From Drosophila miranda (Eukaryota > Arthropoda > Insecta > Diptera > Drosophilidae): a stretch of 64,000 nt of DNA. Shown piece after piece: positions 56,601 to 64,000 of this stretch (positions are counted from its first letter, which is position 1; each line of letters starts with the position of its first letter). The stretch is taken from contig NC_046674.1 of the NCBI RefSeq assembly GCF_003369915.1, positions 12,958,001-13,022,000 on the forward strand, given 5' to 3'. Position numbers and translations under genes: made by a program. The notes under the pieces are model-generated. The model was not told the origin of the DNA, searched no databases, and was given only the letters and a program-made list of their open reading frames with translations.

Positions 56601-59175
56601 CCTGCTGCAGTTCGCCCTGTTCCTCGAGCACTTGGCCGGCCTTCTCCGGCTGCTCGCTGCTCAGCAGAAAGTCCATGTGCTGCTGCTTCAGCTCCGCCAA
56701 TCGCGCATATCCCCGCCTCTCGGCCAGGGCCACAGCCTCGTCCCACATCCGAAGCTGCTGGTACATCCTCAGGGCCGCCTCGATGTCGCCCTGTTCGAGA
56801 TATATGCGCTCTGCGGTGCGCAGATCGGATGCCAAGAGAGCCAGCTTGGCCCGCACCTCGGGACAGAGGATTCCCGGCGAATCGGTGGCCAACTCGAACG
56901 CGTCCGCCTCCTGGATCATCTCGGCTAGGTAGAATGCCTTGGACACGTTTCCCAGAGCGGCATAGCAGCGCTGGGCCACTCGCAGATTGCCGTCTTCCAG
57001 GGAGATTATCGCCAGGTTGTGCCACATGGCCTTGGCCGCCGGCTTGTCCCCAAGAGACTCCAGAAAGTGAACGGCTCGTCCAAAGTCGCTGTCATTGACG
57101 GCGGTGCCGAACTCCACGAGTCCCTCGTCCAGCTGGTAGCTGTGGTCGCTGGGGCCATCCTGGGAGCGCACCACAGTGCGACCCTTTGGGCGGACACATA
57201 GGATACACGAGATGCGGATGCATTAGAAAGTGGGGACAGGATTAGGGGGATTTAGGGGATACTCACATTCTCCCGCACCACTTCGATGGCGTCGCCGCGG
57301 ATGGTCTGCATGGTCACGTGCTCCGGCAGATCGATGTTGTACCAAATGGCCAGATTGGTGTGGCTCTGGGCCACCACCACGTCGCTCTGGGGGACCCACT
57401 GGACAAAGGAGATGTTGCTGAGGAGGGTCTGCTTCTTGCCCGTGTAGTTGTCCACCAGCACGAGGCGCAGTTTCTTGTCGCGGAACAGAAGCTTGTGGGC
57501 CGTCTCGCTGAGCTCCAGCCAATCGATTTTGGTCTCGTGGTTGATCTGGCCGCTGGTGAGGCGACTCTCGAGGTCCACCACGCAAATGGTCTTGGCGTCC
57601 AGGAGGAAGGCCAGCTTCTTGTTCTCCCGGGCATTGCCGCGCTCGTTGAGGCGCACGGAGATCACATGCGGATTGACGAACTCCGTGCGCACGGAGCCCA
57701 GGATGCAGTTGTCGCCGTACTCCACGAGACTCAGTTCCCCCACATTGAACACGAGACAGACATTGGGGTTCTCGAAGTAGAAGCGCTCGTGGTGGCCGGA
57801 GGCTGTCCAGGGCACTTCGCTGGCCAGGTTGCGCGTCAGGTCGCAGAGGATCAGGGACTCCTCGGTGCGGGCCACCAGGTAGTTGTCCTTGCCCATGATC
57901 CGCACATCGTCGATCTCCAGGCCCAGCTGCGACTCGATGGTCAGCTGCTGCGTGGGCTCGGCCAGCGATCGCACCAGCAGCTGGCTGGGCGCCACAAAGA
58001 TCAGCTCGAACTTGTCCTGCCAGATGGTGCGCCTCAGCACGGACTCGAACAGCAGGACAGCTCCGCTGACGGAGCCGAGAGCGAGACGGGCGCCGTCCCG
58101 ACGCCAGAGCAGGGCGCTCAGCGTGTACAGGCAGGACACCTCCTTGCTGGCACTCTCGCTCCAGGCTCCCTGGCGTGGACTCCAGGCGTAGATGCGTATG
58201 CGATCGTAGCTGCCGAAGGCCACCGCCTGCCCGTTGGGGCTGCAGGCGGCTACCGTGAACTCGCGTTCTCCCTCGGTTCGGGAATAGTCGAATGTTCGTA
58301 GCTGGCGACCCTGAAAGTGGAGCACATAGTAGGTATCATATTGATGAATCTCTTGAATCTCATACCATCGGGTCGTAGAAGACAATCCGCTGATCGCAGC
58401 CACCGACACAGAAGCCGCCCTGGGGCCAGGCCAGAGCGAACGGCGGCACCGGATGCTGGACCACTCTTCCCAGGGGCTCGTTGGCGTCGTCCGTCAGAAA
58501 GTAGCGGATGATGGTGCCATCGTTGTGGCCGCTGAGGAAGCCGCTGCCCTTGGTGTTGGCCGCCAGCGAGATGCAGATGCTGTCGCCACCGTACAGACTC
58601 TGGGATTTGTTGCTCTTACTGTGCAGGGCACGAATCTTTCCATCTTCGAGGCCTTGTCGTGCGATAGATATGTACTTGATTGAAGATGGGTTCCATACAG
58701 ATCGAATGCAAGGAGGATGAGGATTACCTGCTATGATGGCGCCAGAGGAGAGCCAAATGAGAGCCGTGACGGCACTGGCCTGCGGGAACTTATTGCAGAT
58801 GACCTTCTTGTCGTTCCAGGACTCTCCCAGCTTGTACACGTAGACGATGCAGTCGCTCTGTGCCACGGCCAGGCGGGTGGAGTCGGGACTGAAGGCCAGG
58901 CCCCGGATCACATAGGAGTTCTTGCCATTTGCCGAGTTGGCGGGCTTTGTGCTGAACTTGTCGCGTCGCTCGCCGGCATCGTCGTACAGCAGGATGTGTC
59001 GATCGGCGGTGGCTATGGCCAGCTTCTGCTGGTTGGGCGACCAGGCCAGGCCCGCAATGCGTTGGATTTGCTCCTATGGGACAAGAAGACAAAAAGTGTA
59101 GGGATATATTTAGTTTTTCCCATAAACGAGGCTTACCTGACCCTCCAGCAACGTTCGCAGGTATTTCAATTGCAT
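53641..59175 (-). CDS. osm-1: Intraflagellar transport protein 172
   Basis: Five exons, 59137-59175, 58728-59073, 58366-58652, 57267-58310 and 53641-57183, join in phase and give 1752 residues, almost the length of human IFT172 (1749). The start is MQLKYLRTLLEGQ. The N-terminal third has WD40 repeats (for example IAGLAWSPNQQKLAIATADR, GLAFSPDSTRLAVAQSD and GFLSGHNDGTIIRYF). The remaining two thirds are a long TPR-like alpha-solenoid beginning at TLDEGL-type sequence (YQLDEGLVEFGTAVND). IFT172 is the largest peripheral IFT-B subunit and is needed to build cilia; in flies it acts in ciliated sensory neurons, where the gene is called osm-1. A consensus X-box for the ciliary factor RFX lies 109 bases upstream of the ATG. 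The intron 58653-58727 uses an AAG acceptor but restores the conserved LEDGKIR segment. Confidence 0.96.
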
Positions 59176-59283
59176 TTTGGAGTTGGATCTTAAATTATTT
59201 GCCTATCGGACTGGGGTTTTATGGTGAAATGTTGTGAATGTGAATTTTCCAGCAAATGTTTCCTCTTGTTGTGGCTCATGTCA

Positions 59284-59297
59284 GTTGTTGTGGCAAC
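59284..59297 (-). promoter_or_regulatory. RFX X-box of the IFT172 promoter
   Basis: GTTGTTGTGGCAAC matches the X-box consensus RYYNYY-N(1-3)-RRNRAC at every position, with a 2-base spacer. It lies 109 bases upstream of the IFT172 ATG, inside the usual X-box window of ciliary genes in worms and flies. RFX factors drive IFT genes in sensory neurons. Confidence 0.8.
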
Positions 59298-61497
59298 CAG
59301 GAACGCAGGAACCAAGCAACCCAGCAACCCAGCAGCCCAGCAGTCCAGCAAACAATTCACCCCCGCATCGTGTTGTAGTCTGTTTTCGTGGCGCTTCCGT
59401 TTTGCGCTTGGCATTCTAAATAAATGGCCTTTGTTCGGGAATGCAGCAGGTGCCGGGCCTGCCACAGGACAGGATGTACGACAGGCGCTCCGAATGGGGG
59501 TGGGTGGGGGCCCATTGTTTCTGCTCGTCCTCCTCCTCCTGCTGCTGCTTCTCTTGGCGTCGAGGCAAACGGACAAAGCTGTTGCTGCCTCTGCAGACAT
59601 CGCTGCTGCTGCTGCTGCTGCTTCGTTGTCCTAGTCCTGGCAGCAGAGCGAGCTCCTCTCCGCCGTGTGCGCAGGCCCCTCGAACAGAGGAGAGCAGCCA
59701 GCGAGAGAGCCAAATTCATACAGGTGTGCTAGAAACGGAACAGCAGCTGAACAGCGCATGACCTTGGGGGTGGGAGTGAGCCTGAAAATGGTATACAATT
59801 TATGGACATTACAAGGGTGGCCTGCAAACTGGTATAAATCAGCCCTCTAGCGGCAAATTTTCATGTTTTTATAGCATCTACTCTGCTTAACAATAATAGC
59901 TATTATACTATCTACTTATACTAGTATAACATATCTGTTTCGCAGTTTCGCTGCTTTGAGAGCGAAAGTTAGGCTACAACACGGAGAAACATTTAAAATT
60001 AATGAAATGAAAAAGTAGAGATATTGTAATAAAGATAATTAACAAACGGAAGGGACAGGGAAGGGTGAAAACTGAAATAAAATTGCGAAACAAGCAAAAG
60101 CAAGCAGTTCCACTGAGCCTTCTTGCGCACTGCTTGAGATGGCACACACGCTATTTGTGAACTGCTTTTGCTTAGGCCACTACTGCTTTCACTGCTTCAC
60201 TGCTTTCAACTGCTTTCACTGCTTGTGAATTATGTCCTGCTTTGCAGTGCTTTCGACTGCATGCGACTGTTTACTCGTACCTTCTCCTACAGGAGCTTTT
60301 CGGAATTCTGTCCGAAAAACTTTACCACACCATTTCCCCAGCGCATCCTCTCAGCAAAGCTCTCAGGCTACGCTCTCGCTCGCCCACGCTAATTCTGAGG
60401 ACTCTCTCGTGCATTCCATTCGGCAGTTCCGTTCGTGAAATTCGCGAAATTCGCTTCATCGCCTTCTGTCGTCGTGGGGCAACATCGTTTGCCTTGGCCA
60501 AAGTCAGAGGCAGGATAATGCCGCCGTCGCTGGCGTTTCTGCTGCTGATTATTTTATTCTGCGGCATAGTCTCTCCACTCAGGGGCCAGGAGCAGAGGCC
60601 AAAGCCAAGCCAAGCCAAGGCAAGCCAGCAAGCGCCATCCTGGCTAATGTATGGCAACGCATTGTGGCAGGTCGCAGCAAGCGCTTCTGTCTGGCTGGCT
60701 TTTTGGAACCGCACCGAGCCGGGTTCTTGGTTCTTTTGGGCTTGGGCTTGGGCTTGGGCTTGGGCCTGGGCTTGGTCTCTCGGCCGCCTGCCGCCTCTGC
60801 TGCTGCTCTTTGTGCTGGCATCCCTTTAATGAGTTTCATTAATTAAAGCTACTTTGTTGCCACTGCTTGTTCTGCTCCTCTGATGTATGTGCGTGTGTGT
60901 GCGAGTGTGCGCGTCTGTGTGTGTGTGTGTGTGTGTGGGAGTGTGCATGAGTAAACATGCAACATGAATTTTGTCCTTGACTTTTAATGGGTTTATGACA
61001 AAAGCGTTACCCAAACCCCGCACCCGCCACCGCCCCCGCCACCACCGTCCCGAAATATAACATGGCTAATGTGCAGGGCGTTCTCATCTGTTTCTATGTG
61101 TGTGTGTGTGTCCTCCTCCTCCTCCTCTGCCTGCTGCCTGCCTGCCTGTGTGTATGTGTGCGTGAGTGTGGGTAAAAGAGTTGTTAAAGCGGACGTCTGC
61201 CGGAAGCTCTTGTGGGTGCCATTTTGGTTCATGTTCCATGCGACGCATGCCATTTTTTTATCTCTTTTCCTTTTGCCTTAAACCATTGCCAGACTTTTGT
61301 CTCTAAAACTTGGCTACTGCTGCTTTCGCCCCTTAAGGTTTCCTATCCTAGTGTCCACCCACCACCCACCACCCCACACCCCTCCCCTCCCATCTCCTCT
61401 CCTTTCTGGTCTGGGCTGGGCTGTCATTGTTTCCACGGTTTTCCTTCCTCTGAGATGGCGGTCGTGTGGCGGTTGCCAGCAGCGTTTGCCTTTGCCT

Positions 61498-61533
<36 letters not shown>

Positions 61534-62382
61534 CTTTGTCGCTTCTCTTTGGCTGCCGCTGGCGCTGTCGCGCTGTCGACTTATAATTTATAGCATCTCC
61601 TCGAGCAGTCGAGCAGTCAAGCCGCCACTCAAGATGCTCTCAATTAGGGCGTTTATCAGGTGCCAGGCAAAAAAGGAAATGAAATGCCTTTCGCCACTCG
61701 TATTTTCTCCAGCATTACCCATTCCTCTCTCTCTCTCTCCCTCTTCGTCTCTCTGCTGCTCTGGTGAAACTATTTAAGCCAACTTTTAGCCAGAGCCACA
61801 GGAACTGTTGGCGAGTCATAGAGCTGTTGGCGAGCTAATTCGGCTTTAAGGCAGCAATCTGGTTAAAACTCTCTCATAGCCGCAACTCAACTCAACTCAA
61901 CTCAAATCTGGGCATTAGTCCTTGGCGCACTTTCCTGCCATCGCATGGCATGCAATGCAAGGCGAAAAACCGAAACTTTTTCCTTTAACTTTGGGTCACA
62001 CACACACACACACACACATTCTCGTTCAGTCACTCACACAGTCACAGAGTCACTCAGGGGATGCCCCAGACCGTGCGTAGAAAACTGCAACAAACTCGCG
62101 AACAGCGAAAGTGCGCGAAAAATAACAGCAGAAGCGGCAGCAGCGGCAACAGCGGCAGCAACGCCAGTCGAGTGGAGTCCGTCCGTGGGGGGCATAAGAG
62201 AGTAGCAGAGGGATAGAGAGAGAGAGAGAGCAGGGATACCATACCAAGCTAACGGGGGAGCGGGGAAACGGGGGGACGGGGGAACGAGTACGAGTACGAG
62301 TGCTATGCATAATGAATAACATTTTCAAATTAGTTTCCGGTCAGTGGAGATTTTAACGCAGTTTGTCAAGCGCATAAAAGAA

Positions 62383-62418
<36 letters not shown>

Positions 62419-64000
62419 CCGCAGGGTGATTTGACTAAAAAACAAGATGAAAGGGAACGGAACGGAACGCAACGGAACAGGACGGAAAGGTCGAATTCGT
62501 AATGCCATTTGGAGATATGTACATACTTATGTAGTCGGCGTCGCACTCGCACTCGCACTCGCACTCGAGGGTCTCCTCCCTTAACAGGCAGATATTCAAT
62601 TTGTAATCTGATCGGATCGGCCCTGAGCCTGGAAACCTATGGCATTTAAGCTGCTCGAAATTATAGGCCGCGGCGCCCCCTCCCATCCCACTCGCCCCCC
62701 CCTTGAGCATATAATTAAATGCTCCTAACGTGCAATCAAAGCGATTTCCATAACAATAATTCCCGGCAATGGCGATGGGCTCGGCGATGGCGATGACGAT
62801 GGCGACAGCAGGAACGGGGAGCGTGGGTCAATCATTTAACAGGCCCCAAGGAACGGAAGGGAAGGGAGCTCTGTGTGTAAGCAAGCATAAAGTGAAAATA
62901 GGAAAAAATATGGAAAGTAAAAGCGGAATAATAATGTACATAAATGGCTCTACATCTGCCCATTAGGATGGGGGATAGCAACGGAATCATGAACTGGAAA
63001 TATTCCGCCTGCTGGCGTAATGAAATCAAAATACGAGAATGCCTTCCCGTCTCCGGGCTCCTTTCTCCGGACTTGTGCCGACTTCCGAATCTCCCACGCT
63101 TATGTCCGTATTCCCATTCATGTGTGTGTGTGTGTGTGTGTGTGGGTCTGGCAACAATTTGCGTTAAAAATTGGCACAACAATTGCAAAATAATCACCTT
63201 GGAGAGCTGGAGAATTGAGTGCCAGAGAGATGGACTAGTTTGCCTAGTTCCGCTTTACTGCCTCCAAGTTTTGGCCAGGGAGCAGGAGCAGGAGCAGGAG
63301 TGGAAGCCAACCGAGTGCAACCAGCCAGCAGGCAGCAGCCAGCACTGGAAGCACTGGAAGCAGCTAAAGAATTCCCCTCTGGCTTAGCAGCTTAAAAGCA
63401 TTAAAACTGCACTCATGGCCAGTCGGGGATGGAATAGGGATTGTACGTAATATGATGGGCACAGCACTGGTACTGGGTATCCCCCAACGCATCTATTCAA
63501 TCGAAAAAATGAAGCAATCGCTTTGATGGCTCACGGGCATCATTTGCAGAAGCCAGAGCAGCGGAGCAGCAGAGCAGCAGAGCAGCAGACCATGCCACGG
63601 GCACTTTTAGCCAAATGAAATGTGGCACAATGAACTTTACTGGCCAAGTCCTTTGGCCCTTTTTGGCTCCCGGCTCAAGTCATAATTTTCCAACGGCGCG
63701 TAGGAAGATAGATGGTTTGTCCGCGATACGGGCCAAGCGTTTGTTTCATTTCGCTATCGCCGTATCTCCTGGCTGCTGGATGAGCTGCAACATTTTCACG
63801 ATTCCCTGGACAAAGTTTAAGCCAATGCCAAACTTTGGCCAATTACGTGATTAACAAATGCTTTGGGGGCCCAGTCCCAGCAACCCTCATCCTCCGCACT
63901 TCCGTGCCCTGCCCGATGCCGTTCTGACAATTAAAGATGTAATTAAAAGGGCCCCAAAATGTTTATCCAAGTGCCCGTTTTCAGTTCATCTGATCGAGAT
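59298..64000. other. Region without a recognised gene, right end
   Basis: No frame here resembles a known protein. The open frames are translations of simple repeats. These include CTG-rich DNA near 59540-59630, GCTTGG at about 60740-60780, (GT)n at 60916-60937, GCCGTT at about 61500-61535, (CA)n at about 61999-62018, a GA tract near 62217-62230, CCAG at about 62382-62415, CGCACT near 62540-62570 and (GT)n at 63121-63144. It may be an intron or 5' region of a gene beyond the right edge. Confidence 0.6.

Noticed and set aside
54494-56928. Long plus-strand frames opposite IFT172, including one of 608 codons
   Set aside because: They are antisense shadows of the GC-rich IFT172 exon; the minus-strand frame has the homology.
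60242-60829. A 195-codon frame near the right end
   Set aside because: The C-terminal half is translated GCTTGG repeat (alternating Trp and Ala) and the rest has no recognisable domain.

Overview
The window is animal nuclear DNA from a fruit fly of the genus Drosophila. Genes are split by short GT-AG introns, coding exons are separated by microsatellite-rich AT/GC-mixed spacers, and every gene is a recognisable Drosophila family member. The gene set (yellow-g pair, two peritrophin-like genes, ecdysoneless, peptide O-xylosyltransferase, Elp5, a cytochrome b561, two adenylyl cyclases, an RPRD1-type CID protein, IFT172/osm-1) matches the neighbourhood of polytene region 62 on the left arm of D. 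melanogaster chromosome 3 (Muller element D), as far as I can recall it. The proteins are not identical to the melanogaster ones I remember, so this is probably another Sophophora species, possibly of the obscura group; that last step is a guess.

Layout. 1-7.4 kb: no gene recognised. 7.4-19.0 kb: eggshell-type cluster with a Yellow/MRJP gene (-), a tRNA-Cys(GCA) (-), a second Yellow/MRJP gene with a 1.6-kb first intron (+), and two secreted chitin-binding (CBM14) genes (-). All four protein genes have a good TATA box. This cluster corresponds to the D. melanogaster follicle-cell amplicon DAFC-62D. 19.3-26.7 kb: ecd (+), an RNMT-activating-mini-protein-like RGG gene (-) and oxt (+), the last two head to head. 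27.5-34.2 kb: Elp5 (-) and a cytochrome b561 with two alternative first exons (+). 34.6-49.2 kb: two twelve-transmembrane adenylyl cyclases on the - strand, separated by a tandem satellite of about 17 copies of a 319-bp unit (39.2-44.7 kb), which shows a 4-unit higher-order repeat and decayed monomers at both edges. 51.4-53.3 kb: RPRD1-like gene (+). 53.6-59.2 kb: IFT172 (-), with a perfect RFX X-box 109 bp upstream of its start. 59.3-64 kb: no gene recognised.

The protein genes were assembled exon by exon by following reading-frame phase across GT-AG junctions; each gives an uninterrupted protein of the length expected for its family. Functionally the window joins a locally co-regulated, probably late-oogenesis block with a block of constitutive genes (DRE-type promoters) and two specialised sets: cyclic-AMP synthesis and cilium assembly. 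The least explained features are the satellite array with its higher-order structure next to the adenylyl cyclase promoter, a pair of diverged dispersed repeats that both lie just upstream of plus-strand genes, and a helically phased GGTATATT array in the RPRD1-like promoter.
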